Below, one piece after another: positions 35,702 through 47,521 of a DNA stretch of 64,000 bases. The translations under genes and the position numbers were made by a program. Position 1 is the first letter of the stretch; the number at the start of each line of letters is the position of its first letter. This DNA is from Nectonema munidae (Eukaryota > Nematomorpha > Nectonematoida > Nectonematidae): the NCBI GenBank assembly GCA_030549495.1, contig JAUIRK010000948.1, positions 1 to 64,000 on the forward strand, given 5' to 3'. Below the pieces are notes generated by a model. That model searched no databases, was not told the DNA's origin, and worked only from the letters and a program-made list of their open reading frames with translations.

Positions 35702-37045
35702 ACCATATTAGTGCTGGGGTTATTATTAGTGCCTTAACTAAAAATTAATTATGCAAAATTGGCTGAATTATATCCCTTTGGATTTTGTGACTTTTGCCAC
35801 AATTTTCATGGTAGATAAATGACCCTCTCATGTCAAAAACTGTCAATCAAAATCAAAAATTAAAGTTTTTCAACAAAATTTTAACATAATCTTTAGTTAA
35901 CCTTATAACTTAGGATCTATATTAGATACTCCCTTGAAAATTTTTAATTATATACAGTTTTGAACGCATAGCACCTTATATATTTTTAATTTTTTCAATA
36001 ATCATGGATTAATTTTAGTAAATTGTAATCAAAATTTTGATTGATCAGAAGGAATATCTAATAAAATATTCCTTCAAATTTTATATAAATTATACTAAAT
36101 CGGTCATCCTGGTTTCATTTCTGGACTCAGTTTTTGCAATTAGAATTTCAAAAAATATATAAGCTGGGACGGATCTAGAAATTGGCATTAGGGGAGGGGG
36201 GGGGGGGATTTTACTAAACTACAACTCAAATTTCAAGCATAAAAATTTAAGCTTTATCAAAATTTTTAAAACAAAAAGAAGAATGAGAGCATTAAAACGA
36301 TCCTCATTCATTGAACTGCGAAGTGAATTCATGTGGTAAAACTTGATGTGCTTAAATAATAAATTTACAAAAAAAATTGGATAATATAAAATTAATAAGT
36401 GTCACACTTAACTACGATTGAAACATAAAAAACTTTTTAGGGCTTCTCACTTTAGAGAAAGATTGAATCTAAAAAACGAGTTGCAGAAATCATCATAATA
36501 TTTGAGTTCTACGAAAAGAATTAGATCAAGAAAAATTTTCAAGCAATTGGCAATGCAATTTTAGGTACGGCGGTTCCGTCCCCATTTAAATCCACCAGTG
36601 ATAAGTGTTATTTGCGATTTACTTCTAAAAATTGTTTCCAAAATCATTCATTCAAATTTTACATGAAATATATGTTTTTATACCAAATCGATCATGCTGG
36701 TTTTATTTCTGCACTCAGATTTTAGATTGAAAATATCTGTCATTGTTAATAAAATTTGCGGTTTACGTCTGAAAACTGTCTCCAAAAATATTCTCTAAAA
36801 TTTTATATGAAATTTATATTTTTATACCAAATCAACCATGCTAGTTTCATTTCTGGACTTAAAATTTTTAATAAAATACCTGCTTTTATATCAAATTGAC
36901 TATGCTTATTTTATTTCTGTAATTTTGGCTAATACGGTTAGAAAATATCTAGAAAATCAATTCTGTAAAATTTTATCAAAAAATCGTTATATATTTGTCA
37001 TATAGTACAAATATAATTTTTTTTATATATATTTTGGATTATAAT
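35702..37045 (+). repeat. array element C (about 145-bp internal monomers)
   Basis: Same layout as A: a start like CCATATTAGTGCTGGGG, the leader with CTCTCATGTCAAAAACTGTC, then monomers, and a GATTATAATACTT end. It is interrupted by an inserted MITE at about 36172-36597. It lies within the presumed first intron of the AEBP2-like gene. Confidence 0.75.
36172..36597. mobile_element. MITE nested in array element C
   Basis: The left end CTGGGACGGATCTAG and the right end ATTTAAATCCACCAG are partial inverted repeats, with GGGACGGA versus TCCGTCCCC just inside. The flanks TATATAAG and GTGATAAG partly match. The surrounding monomer sequence resumes (GTGTTATTTGCGATTTAC) after the right end. It contains a G-run near 36191-36207. 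No ORF. Confidence 0.5.
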
Positions 37046-37079
37046 ACTTTTTTTGTTGAATTAGAAATATTTGTTTAAA

Positions 37080-37560
37080 AAAGAGATATTAAGGTATATA
37101 TAAAAATTATTAAATTTGATTAAATTATAAACTTTTGGTGATAGCGCAACAAACACTGCCTTCTTACCAGCAAACTTTGAACTTTTAGAGAAGAGAAATT
37201 TAAGGAAATTGTTGTTATCATCATTCAAGAGATTTAATAAATCAGAGTTCTTCATCTTTATCATATCAATAACTGTATCATCTTCCACCTCATCATCAAC
37301 ATGAAAATGAATTTTCGGTGAGAACTTTGGAGCTTGCTTAAAATCAAGTTTTTTCTCTTTAAAAATCTTTTCAGCTTTAGACAAATTGTAGGAGTAGGAA
37401 AACTTACTTTAATAGAGTTTTTGTTTGCTTTTATATAATTTACTTGGATTTCATTTAGACCCTGATTATCACTGTCTGATTTTAGATATAAAATATTATT
37501 AGATTTTTTTTAAGACTCTACCATGCTTTTTTTCATTTTTTATAATGTTAGTATTTCCAC
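37080..37560 (-). pseudogene. LINE ORF1 fragment
   Basis: Minus-strand frames parallel the middle of the LINE ORF1 at 11988-12866: N-I-L-Y-L-K-S-D versus N-T-L-Y-I-K-S-D; then L-S-K-A-E-K-I-F, F-L-K-F-L-F-S-K-S and V-F-V-A-L-S-P-K-V-Y-N-L-I-K. Truncated at both ends with at least one frame change. A different, diverged member of the same LINE lineage. Confidence 0.7.
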
Positions 37561-37846
37561 TAACTTTTTACTATCGATTAATCCTAAAATTATTAAAAGG
37601 TAAATGTATTAAAATTATTATTTGGAACACCCGCCACTAAAATTATTCCGCAAAGAAAAAACGAACAACTTAATTTATTGTAAAAGGTGAAATATAAACA
37701 TCCAACATCACAGAAATAATAAGACAAATAAAAATATTTAATTAAAACATAAATTAAAAATATGTACTTAAGTATCATATGTATATGTATCATATATATA
37801 CTAATGCACATAAACTTCTTTTTAGCTATCTTTTGCTTCTTTTTGA

Positions 37847-40800
37847 ATGGATCAAGGCAAATACTGCAGATTAGAAGATTCTTATTCTAACGATTCCGGA
37901 TTCTTTACGAATGAAGAAAGCTGTCTGACTCCAAAAAAGGAAAAAAGTATGTCAAAACGCAAAAAACAAACTGTTGCACGTAAATTAACAATAAATTAAA
38001 CATTGTTTCTGCATAACCTTAAAGCCAATCCTTAAACTAGAATACATCCAGAGCTATAAACAGGTCCGGGCAAGATGGGCATTTTAGTTATTTGAATGTA
38101 TAGTATAAACAATTTACTTAAAAAACTATACACACTGCTTTATTTCATTTTATCCACATGTAAAAGTTTCTAATACTATTTACAATTTTTAAAGTGTATT
38201 GAAATAATTTAATATATATTTGTCAGTAGATGGCCTACTGTGGTAAGAACAAATAATGTGGAGTGGTCTTTTGCATGCTAAGTTGAAATTTGATACAAAA
38301 CATTTAAGATTAGAAAGTTTAATATTTAAAGACTGAATATTAAGGCTTACTATGTTTAAATCTTTTTAAATGAATGGTGAAAAATCAAGAGAAATATGAG
38401 ATATATCCATTTCACTATAACTAATTAGCAAGGGGGACAAAGAGCAGGGTCCAATCAAAATTAAGCCTTCTCTTCGCAAAAATTTGCATATTATTAGATT
38501 ACGAGGTCGAGCCTCTCCAACTATTTTTGACATCCTTTGACCTAGAAGACGGGCTACGCCTTTCGGGCATAAAAGAATGAAATCAATGGAATTTTATAAA
38601 AAGATTTTCTTGCTGACGGTTAAATGCTCTCAACAAAATTTTATCACTGCGAAAATCTAGTTTTAATAATTAATTGACCAATGTTGGACTATACTCTGAA
38701 AAATACCCTTTCAAGTATAGTTTTTTTATGAAAATTTGTTTCTTATTTAGTTAGTATATATATTATATATAAATTTTTATAGTAGTTATATTATTCAGTT
38801 AGTGAAAAAATAAAAATAATTAAATTCCATGTTATTAAATGCTTCTAGTCCCAAATAATACAAAATTAAAATGTGTTTCGCAAAGTGTCATGCATTGTAG
38901 TGTCGCGGTACGATGAAAATTATAATTTTCATAGAAATTTTGAACTGATATCAAGTTTAGTCAAAATTATAGAGGAAGTTGATGTTATTTGAAATTTTGA
39001 TGAGATGAAATTTAGAAATGACTCATAATCAAGGAAATTCATGTTTCCCTAAAACTTTGAATCAGATAAAATATTATCAAAAAGTTTCATTTTGTCAACT
39101 TCCAGATAAAGTTTGTTCAAAATATTATATAAAATATTAAAAAATTTTTATTTTATAGTTGTTTCGACAGAAACACAAAATTTCATCGACAACAAAAATA
39201 ATATCTTATCATAATATTTTATGAAGAGCCAAAAAGGTTTAAATTTAATATCGATAAAATAATGAAAATTTTAAGTTTTAGATTTGCCAATGAAATCTCA
39301 TTTTGTTTTCGACGAAATCTCGTGTTGCCGAAAAAATATGATGCTAAAATAACTAAATGGCATTATATTTAACTAAAAATGTTACGAGTCAAGAAGAATT
39401 TATTCAAAATAAAAATTTTAATTTTTTAGTTGTTAACATTATGTCGATAAATAATTTATTGAAAATAATAAAATAATCAAAAAAAATTGTATAATTGTTA
39501 TTTTTTGTCGAAGACATCAGAAATCTATAGAAAGAAACTAAGTTTATTGGAAATAAGAAAAAAAGTTTTTAAAATTTATTCATGCTCATAAAACGATACA
39601 TTTTTACTCACTAGTATATGTCCAATAAAATGTACTCATGCTTGATTTATTTATTTTTTGATGATCCCCCTATCGACGAGCCTGCTCTTATTTTTAAGTC
39701 TTACAAGCGCTATAGTTTTGAAGTCACTGATATTTTTATTAAGTCAATTCTATGACTAAGCTGAATATAAAGGAATATTTTTTTCGAGAAAACAGAAAAT
39801 AAAGTTTGTGCTTTATTTCTCCTTCTAGATGTTTATAAATTTATTTTGTCTTTATACAAATCTTGAAAAATAACTATTGACCGAAAGTAAAAATACGCAT
39901 TAAAAAAGTTTCAAATTTTATTCGTTTCAAGAAAAACAGTTATCATGTGATTGGCAGGATTGCGACATCCAGTTTTCTGAAATTTGTCAATTGTCTGACC
40001 ATTTGATTGAAAAGCATCTTGAAACTCAAAGATCTTCCCCATCTGTATCTTGTCTATGGAGAAGTTGTAGGGCGTATGGAAAAACATCCACTTCGTACAA
40101 GTGGTTGACCAGGTAAGTTTTCACTTTTCATCTTCTTAGAGTATTCTATCAATTTTGTATCATAATATCGATAAGGTAGAAATTTTCAAGTAATTTAAAT
40201 GAAAAATATAGTTCCAGCATTTGCCTACGTAGAACACTTTTAAATTATAAATTTATTAAAAAATAAATTATTACCGTACCTTACGTTTTATACATGAATT
40301 TAGCTAGCTATAGCGTTAATGTTTGGAGACAAAATGGCGATGGATGAAAAAAAAAATTTTAACTTCACACTTTTCTTAGATCTGTGTTATATTCATTAGT
40401 TTAACTTAGATAAATTAGTTTGAAACAATAAAAAGAGCAAAAAAATCTTTCTCAATGATTCAAATCGAGCAATATTTATATACCAGTTAAAACAATCTTT
40501 ACATTATATAAGAAGATGAGTGAAAAGGATATTTTAAAAAGATGTTTCCATCAATGAAAAATAAATATCGATTTTACTCATTTTTGCAATCCAAAAAACT
40601 TTTTAAAACATATTTTTGGCGTACTCAAAATGAAGGATGAAGTCAACTGTGAGAATTTAATTTGTTCACGATGAGAGGAGGTATAAAAGAATTGAATGAC
40701 AGAGGAATTAAGAGGATGAATGGGAATAGTTAGCAAATTAGATGATCGTTCTCACAAAAGGCAAGCTGATCCAAGATCGGACATAGATCCTACATAATCT

Positions 40801-42608
40801 TTTCTCAGAATAATTAAGAATGCCCAAATTTTTACCGTAATTTAGGGCTGGCTGCTCCCCTGGTTTTTGAGAATGGTCGCATTCTTGATACCAAATTCCC
40901 GCTAGATGAAAGAGTCTCAACTTTTCACCCACCTGCTTTATAATTTGAAAAAAGTAGCTTGGAAAAATCTTTCTCTAATTATAATAAATTATTACCTATT
41001 TTTAGTATAAAAATTTTTGCCTTACTTTCAAGTATTTTTCAGATTAGTTTTTCTGTAAGTGTTTATTTGTAAAAAAAAATACAAATGAATTATAAGATAA
41101 AATGAGATTAAGCTCATTAAAAAATTTAAAAAGTTTTATAGTTGTAATAAGGGAAAATATTTGTTAAGCCAAATATCCAACTGGTAAACTGTCGATGGGG
41201 TACAATGTCCGTAAGCAAACTCTCCTGACACTGTGTTTTATATGTGCTGGAAGTGTATTTTCTTTTTACGAATTAAACACAATATTAATTAGTTGAATAG
41301 TTTATAACTTTGCTATTCTCTTATAAAGTAGTAATTAAGTGAAAAAAGTCAAATTTTTATCTTCTGAAGGTTAAAAATATTCAAATACTCTTATTAATAA
41401 ACAATGATATATTAAAGTCAAAGTATAAATATCATAAATATTTTCACCATAATAGAAGCAAATAGGAAATAAATAAAATTGAAAGATGAATTAAGATTAT
41501 TTAAACAAGTTAACCAAAATATATTTCAAAACAATCTTTGTCACTATTATGCCTTTTTCAGTAGATTAAAAAGAATTAGAAGAAAACAGTGCACTGCCGG
41601 ATCTCGTTGTGAAATATATTTATTTGTTTCTCAAATATTTTTTAGTCGGTGATAAAATCAGAGAATCTATATTTACAATATCGCATTAATTCCTTTTAAT
41701 TCTAAATTTAAAGACATCTCCCATATCACGTTTCTTCAAGTCCTTGGTTTTGCATTTTTGATGATTGCACAAAATCTTTTTATTCACAAGCAAAATTGGA
41801 AATCCACATCAATCATAAGCACTCTGACATCGAAGAAGACAAAAAGTTTAAGCATATGAAAATAGCAAGGAAGGTCCACTTTAACTCACGTTCCAACCAA
41901 AGTATATCTCATGATTTGGCTGAAAGCTGTTTCTGTTGTCGAATCAAAAGTAAGAAGTTGAATTAAACGGTTCAAGCACAATTCGGCCTCAAGACAGTTT
42001 GCCTTTTCAACAATTTGGCCTCAAGACAATATTAATATCAATGCATTTAGAGGTCAAATTGTCGAGAGGATGAAATGTCCAGAAGCCGAAATGACATCCT
42101 TCCAAATTAAACTAGCTAAGATCGTCCCCAAAAAATAAAATATAAAACTATTTAAAGCATGCCTTTTTAAAATGTTTTACTACATCAAAAAATAATATAT
42201 AACAATTTTTATCTGAATTGAGAATTGTTTAGTGATTGCTCACTAGGCTTAATTAATGTAAATATCATTACTAATAAAAAATTTTGGTTTAATTATGCAT
42301 AAATATCAAAAATTAATTATTTATAAAATATTATAACTTGAACAAATTATTTCTATCATATTAATTTTTTTTCTTCAAATCTAGACATAAACTTACAGAT
42401 TAAAAAGTTTTTTTTCAAGCCAAGTACTCCTCTTCCACTTTGATGGAAAATATATAAAAAATTACTCAGAAAATCAAATGTATTATTTAGCTCTTCAGAA
42501 AAACTGTTACGCATATTAGTTGGATTAGAAAAGGCAGGAGGTTATGAAACGGGCAATGCTGTACTTAATGCCAAAAAAGAGTGGAACAGTGTATATAGAA
42601 TTGGATAG
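37847..42608 (+). CDS. Aebp2: AEBP2/Jing-like three-zinc-finger protein
   Basis: Four exons join in phase: 37847-37946, 39932-40112, 41714-41949, 42499-42608 (TAG), 208 residues. Donors are GTATGT, GTAAGT and GTAAGA; acceptors end CAAG, AAAG and TCAG. The fingers are C-x4-C-x12-H-x4-H (C-D-W-Q-D-C), then C-x4-C-x15-H-x3-H (C-L-W-R-S-C...S-T-S-Y-K-W-L-T-R-H), then after a seven-residue linker C-x4-C-x12-H-x4-H. The first two spacings, the unusual 15-residue second finger and the C-L-W...S-T-S..W-L-x-R-H core match AEBP2, an accessory subunit of the PRC2 histone methyltransferase. The N-terminus is acidic/Ser-rich (E-D-S-Y-S-N-D-S-G); a basic stretch follows the fingers. It is shorter than vertebrate AEBP2 and lacks a recognisable C-terminal domain. 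Exon 4 is the least certain: without the last splice the frame stops at 41964-41966. Introns hold LINE-free AT-rich DNA and one fold-back. Confidence 0.75.
41980..42107. repeat. fold-back repeat in third AEBP2-like intron
   Basis: ATTCGGCCTCAAGACA at the left pairs imperfectly with TGTCCAGAAGCCGAAAT at the right, with internal copies of TTTGGCCTCAAGACAA. It recalls the GACAAATTG repeat at 6573-6668. Confidence 0.45.
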
Positions 42609-42897
42609 CATTCAGAAGTATTTGAAGCAAGATAATTGTCAATCCTTTACCCCATCCATGTTAAAGTACCTGAAAATTTCTTTTAGGCGAATAAAAATCT
42701 TTAAATGAGCATTCAGGTGGATTAGTTGTCGTTTTTGCGCTTCCCAGTTTGCCGATTCAGTTTCTTAATTTTTTGATTCGGAAATTGTTGATTTTTTAAA
42801 AAAATTCAAATTAATAGTTATTTATTTTCATTTAGTTGTAATTGAAATTATACGAAGAAATATTATCCAATTCACTAAATACTTAACTAACTAGAAA

Positions 42898-43420
42898 ATG
42901 CGTAATTTTGAAGAGGCGCTTTATGAAAGGGGTATATTGGAATAACACTCTACATCTATATATATATATATATGTACAGAAATTATTTTCCTTATGTCGA
43001 CAAATAAAGAATTGACAGATTAGGATTCAAATTGGGAATAGCACAACTGAACTGGCCAAATTAGAAGCTACCAACTAAATGCCTCCTTCATCCAACCTTC
43101 TTGAGATTAGGTATATAAATATATATGCATGACCTTTTTTTAGAATCCATTTTTACGAGAAAGACTTCCTTCACTCAAAATTACTTTGACAGATTACCAA
43201 TTTCAAACTTATCTGGTGAGTGTATACTGTATAGTGTATACCTTAATTGTTTTTTAATATACATTCCTATTTTCAAAAAGGTGGCAGAAATTTTATATCT
43301 ATTCCAGAGCACATAATGCAAGAAATTGAAGAAATTCTTAACTCACGATTTCTTAATCACACCTTTGAAACGCAAAAAGCTTTACAGAATTACCAAAATG
43401 TAATTTTTTTTTCAATATAA
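42898..43420 (+). CDS. candidate three-exon ORF, unknown
   Basis: ATG 42898 (A at -3) opens M-R-N-F-E-E-A-L-Y-E-R and reaches a donor GTATAT after 42931. The middle exon 43144-43215 has a strong acceptor (CTTTTTTTAG) and a consensus donor GTGAGT; it reads S-I-F-T-R-K-T-S-F-T-Q-N-Y-F-D-R-L-P. The third exon starts at 43281 (acceptor AAAAAG) and reads G-R-N-F-I-S-I-P-E-H-I-M-Q-E-I, then F-L-N-H-T-F-E-T-Q-K, to TAA 43418-43420, unless a donor at 43400 is used. The phases agree across both introns. The product is not recognised. The middle exon is also open in another frame (N-P-F-L-R-E-R-L-P-S), so the frame is uncertain. Confidence 0.3.
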
Positions 43421-45002
43421 GAAACTCTTTTGTTCTTTTAGAGAGTCTCTTTCTGATTCTTCCAACAAATGAATAAGTGAGTTTTAAATAATCCAAGGCA
43501 TATTTATCATTTTGCTCATAAAATTCATTATTTTTTATAAATAGTGAACATTTTTGTACTTTTAATCGTTCGTTTCCTTTTTCCAACATCTTAATCTATC
43601 AAATAGTTTCTTTTTTGAGATACTATAATAAGAAATAGAAAAATAAACACTTAATATGCCTAATAAGTTTTCCTACGTTAACGGATAGTTATTTGCATAA
43701 TGAATCCAGAAAAAATATTTGTTTAATAAATTCACCGAATTATTTCACAAAATTTATTTTATATCTGGATAAATAACTAAAACTAACTATTTGGTTATTG
43801 ATTATTTTTTAATATAAAATAGTTTCCACCGTTTATATTCAATTTTTAGATATTAAATTAAAAAATTGTACAGAAAAGGTAAATCGAAAAATTAAGACGT
43901 TTGCACAATCTGAGCAAATTTTTATTTTAATGTCTTTAGTCTGGTAACAAAAGACCCCATCTTGCTAATGTTAAGAAAAGCGGCTGAAAATGTTCTATCA
44001 AATAAAAATAGATCTTTTTCTCACTAATTAGAGCTAGCTCGAGATATTGGATAATTCAATTTTTACCATTTTCATATATCGGCATGAGAAAACATACACT
44101 TATTTATTCAAAGGCTAATTTAGTACTATGTCACATATATCAATAATGGATTTAAAAAAACTAAGCCTGTATTTCAATACCCTTTCAGATATAACATGTG
44201 CTCTTTTCTTAAAAGATTTCTACATTTTTTCAAATCAAAGGGACCACAGCCATTATGGAAAACAGACACTAATGATCGATTTAAAGGATCGTTTTTTAGA
44301 TAATTTTCTGTATTTTATAAAAAAAATACTTTATCTTGGATATTAGGGTTTCGGAGCCAGAAAAAATTGTCTTGTTTCGGTGCAGAAATATTTTAGTCTC
44401 AGGTTCCGGCTTCAGCTCCTTCAACTTTTTTAATGATAAGATCTTTTAATGCAGAAATAATGAATTGTGCTGGTAAAAGTTTTATTTTTACAACATTTAT
44501 ATTCTCATCTAATTTATTTTGAAGCTTTAGATGAAAATTTGAATAAATTATAGGAAAAATAGAAATAGTAGTTCAGATTATCTTAGCAATTCCGTATATT
44601 TTATTTTTTGCAAAAAAATTTCAATTTTTCTTGAAATTCGGTTTAGATAGTTTTGACTATATATCCTTCCGAAATAACCATGCATTTAAGTTGCCTGGAG
44701 CCATTCCACATAGGAGCCATATTTTTAATATTTAGTGGGTAACTTTCAAATCATATAAAAATAAATGCAATCAAAGCTAAGCATTGACGGCTAGTTAAAC
44801 AACTAGCATACCAAGAATCTGATGAAGCTTAATAGCCGGCGCTGGTCTTTCACAGAGTGTAAGGCTAGTGATGATGATTAAATACAAACTACTTATAATA
44901 AAATACTTTTGTTTATAGAATAGAATAATAGAGTTTTTGTGGCTTTTAGAAATAAAGCGGATCAAGTTATGAATTAAGACAATAATATACAGAGATATAA
45001 TA
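43421..45002. other. non-coding stretch
   Basis: ORFs at 43353-43589 (-) and 44128-44346 (+) were inspected and show no family resemblance. No structured repeat apart from scattered A/T runs. Confidence 0.5.
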
Positions 45003-45448
45003 CCGTATATAAGTCGACCCCGATTTAATATAGTTCAAGTCGACCTGAGTTTTAAAAAAGTAAGTTATGCTGTAAATAATAATAATAATAATCAGTTTTA
45101 CGTCTGATCTCCTAGCAAGCTAGGTCTAGCAGGTTGCTACAAATATGAGATATGTTTTAGATTATTTTATTAATCACCTCTAATTTTCCCCATTTGCTAT
45201 TCTGATTTAAAAATTTTTCCAAGTTATCTTTGGTATCCCCTTACATTTACCCATACTTTGCTCTATATACATACACTTTTGATTGACTATGGATACCATG
45301 AACAATAATAGTTGGAGTGGTACAGCCAAAAGAACCGGGCGTGTTTCATCAGTAGTTTTGTTTAAATATATTTTCGCATTTTGTGTTCAGTGTATAACTT
45401 AACGGTTATTTTAAAAGACAAAATTACCAAGGTCGACTTATACATCGG
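45003..45448. mobile_element. MITE with GTCGACTTATA termini
   Basis: The left end CCGTATATAAGTCGACC is the imperfect inverted match of the right end GGTCGACTTATACATCGG. The left flank is TA; the right flank CA would be a mutated TA. About 446 bp, no ORF, with an (AAT)n tract at 45075-45092. Likely Tc1/mariner-pogo group by TA target; inference. Confidence 0.65.
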
Positions 45449-46259
45449 CATGCACAGTAAATCCTTCCTTCCTTGTCCCAAAAGAAATTTGACAAAAGAT
45501 CATTTTTCTCAATAAACAAAAAACCTATACTGACTTTGAGGTTAACTTTAGTAACCAATTGATTATATGTCAGGAAATTGGAAAAAGCTTTACTTTTAAT
45601 TTCAACAAAGCTCTCTTTTCTAATTCGACAATAAACTTTATATTTTAAGGATGAAGAAAGTCTCTGAAAATCAATTAAATGGAAAACATTGTCAACGCTT
45701 TAAACTCAGGAGAGAGGGTGAGTTGAAATGCTTTGTACAGAGAAGATATGAAGTGGAAAAGACAAGTTTAGCTTGAAAACAATATTTATCTTTTTTTTCA
45801 CTTTCAAAAATAAATTTCGTCAAATTGATCTTGATTTTTAACGTAATCTTTCACCGCTCCATAGGTGATTCAAGCAGTTTGAATCAAATACTCATTTTCG
45901 AGTCTCAAATACAATATTCTCGCTGCCAACTTCAAAACCAATAATAAAAATATATTTATAAATTTACTTTTTTCATAAGCTTAAAGATTGCTTATACACG
46001 TTATAGCTCAGCGTATCAATTTGCACATAAGTATATTCATCATTTCAATCAATTCGGTATACAAAGATAAACGAAAATTCTCAGGAGTGAAATACGACAA
46101 ATGTGTCTTGACATCTTTCCTCTTAGCTTTTTAAACGTCATTAGATTCAACCCTAAATTCGACGTTTACATTTTAGCGTAACTTTCAAACGAGTTCATAT
46201 TCTAGAAGAACTTTCTGTTTTAGAAGCTTCTATAAAGTGTCCCCCCCCCCCTATTTTTC
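45449..46259. other. non-coding stretch
   Basis: Nothing recognised. A C11 tract lies at 46241-46251. Confidence 0.5.
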
Positions 46260-46660
46260 TCAGATATTAATAAGTTTTTATAAATATTTTTAATGTTTAT
46301 TTCAAATATGCTGAATTCAGTAGTGATGTCCATTTTTTTTTATCAAAATCAATCAAACCTGTCAAAAAATTGATTTACACCTATTATGACACCTACATAT
46401 GATAGCTCATCTCAAAAAAGGAACTTTTTATCTAAATAATTATATAAAGTTTTTTACACATATATACCCATTTTCAAGTACGCTATGTTTACTGCTAATA
46501 TTCCTTTTTTTTTTTATGAAAATCAGTCAAACCTGACAAAAAACATATATATACCCATTTTCAAATATGTAAAATTTAATAGTGATGTTCATTTTTATGA
46601 AATCAATTAAACCTGTCAAAAAAAATCGATTAAACCTGTATAGTTCACTCAAAATATTTC
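46260..46660 (+). repeat. degenerate tandem repeat (three units)
   Basis: Three diverged units each contain a TATATACCCATTTTCAA-like or TTTCAAATATGCT-like box, a T-run, then ATGAAAATCAATCAAACCTG and TCAAAAAA. They start near 46295, 46470 and 46550 (spacing about 85-170 bp). Confidence 0.6.
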
Positions 46661-46678
46661 ATTTGTCAGTAAATTATG

Positions 46679-47400
46679 TATCTCAATAGGACCTCCATCA
46701 TTTTTCTACAAATTCATTATCGGCTCGTAGTCTCTACGTCATATCTTCTATACTTTATGCAGTATGTAATTTTGCTATTCATTTTATGATGATCCTTTCT
46801 TGGTAACTCTTTTTTTGATTAGAAATTTATTTTCTTCAATGTATGTTTGAAAAAACTTTTTTAGGGATTTATTTTAACAGATTTTTTTCTCTCTAAGCAT
46901 TCTGATTAAAGAATCTTCTTGATGATCTTAGGCTTTTTTTTATATCAGTATCGTGTATTTTATTATCAGGTAATTATCAGACCTGGATATTTGTCAACCA
47001 ATCTCAGTTCAAAGGTTTTTTCTGAGGAATCTTTCGCGATGTTCATTGTTCAATTACAAAATTCATCTAAAAGATACGCAAAAGGAAAAAGATGGACAAA
47101 TTCAATTTAAATTAAAAATATCTTGTTAGTGACTAAATTCTCACATATTGGCATCTGTGCCATTTTGGATAAATCTGACCTAAATTTATATATTAATATT
47201 CTAAATTTTCAGATTTCCGACCCATCTTAGTTAATGATAATTGTAATCCTAGATGATAAGCTATAGATTAAATACCTTTCATTTGTAAAAGAGGAACTTC
47301 TTTTTCACAGTCAAAATCTTTTTTGAAGCACCTAATATTAGATCCCTTCCTAGTTCATTAGAACATGGTAGATCCTCCATTTAGTAAAGATACATATATT
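46679..47400 (+). repeat. dispersed repeat of about 700 bp, copy 2
   Basis: Same-orientation homologue of 30731-31430, beginning TATCTCAATAGGACCTC. The ORF at 46919-47110 lies inside and is not conserved in copy 1. Confidence 0.65.
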
Positions 47401-47521
47401 TTTTTAATTAGTATTTCTTTTGATCATACGTTCGCTTTTCAATTAGTTTTCAGGTTGCTTCCTTCTCTCATACTAATCTTCAAAAGATTTTATAATAGGT
47501 TTTGTTTTTTTTTAAATAAAT

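Noticed and set aside
43144-43316. Alternative frame N-P-F-L-R-E-R-L-P-S for the middle exon of the unknown gene
   Set aside because: It terminates soon after the next acceptor and lacks a phase-compatible first exon; the other frame chains three exons.
44128-44346. 72-codon plus-strand ORF with an internal TTTCAG acceptor
   Set aside because: No phase-compatible upstream exon and no protein-like motif; not enough to call.
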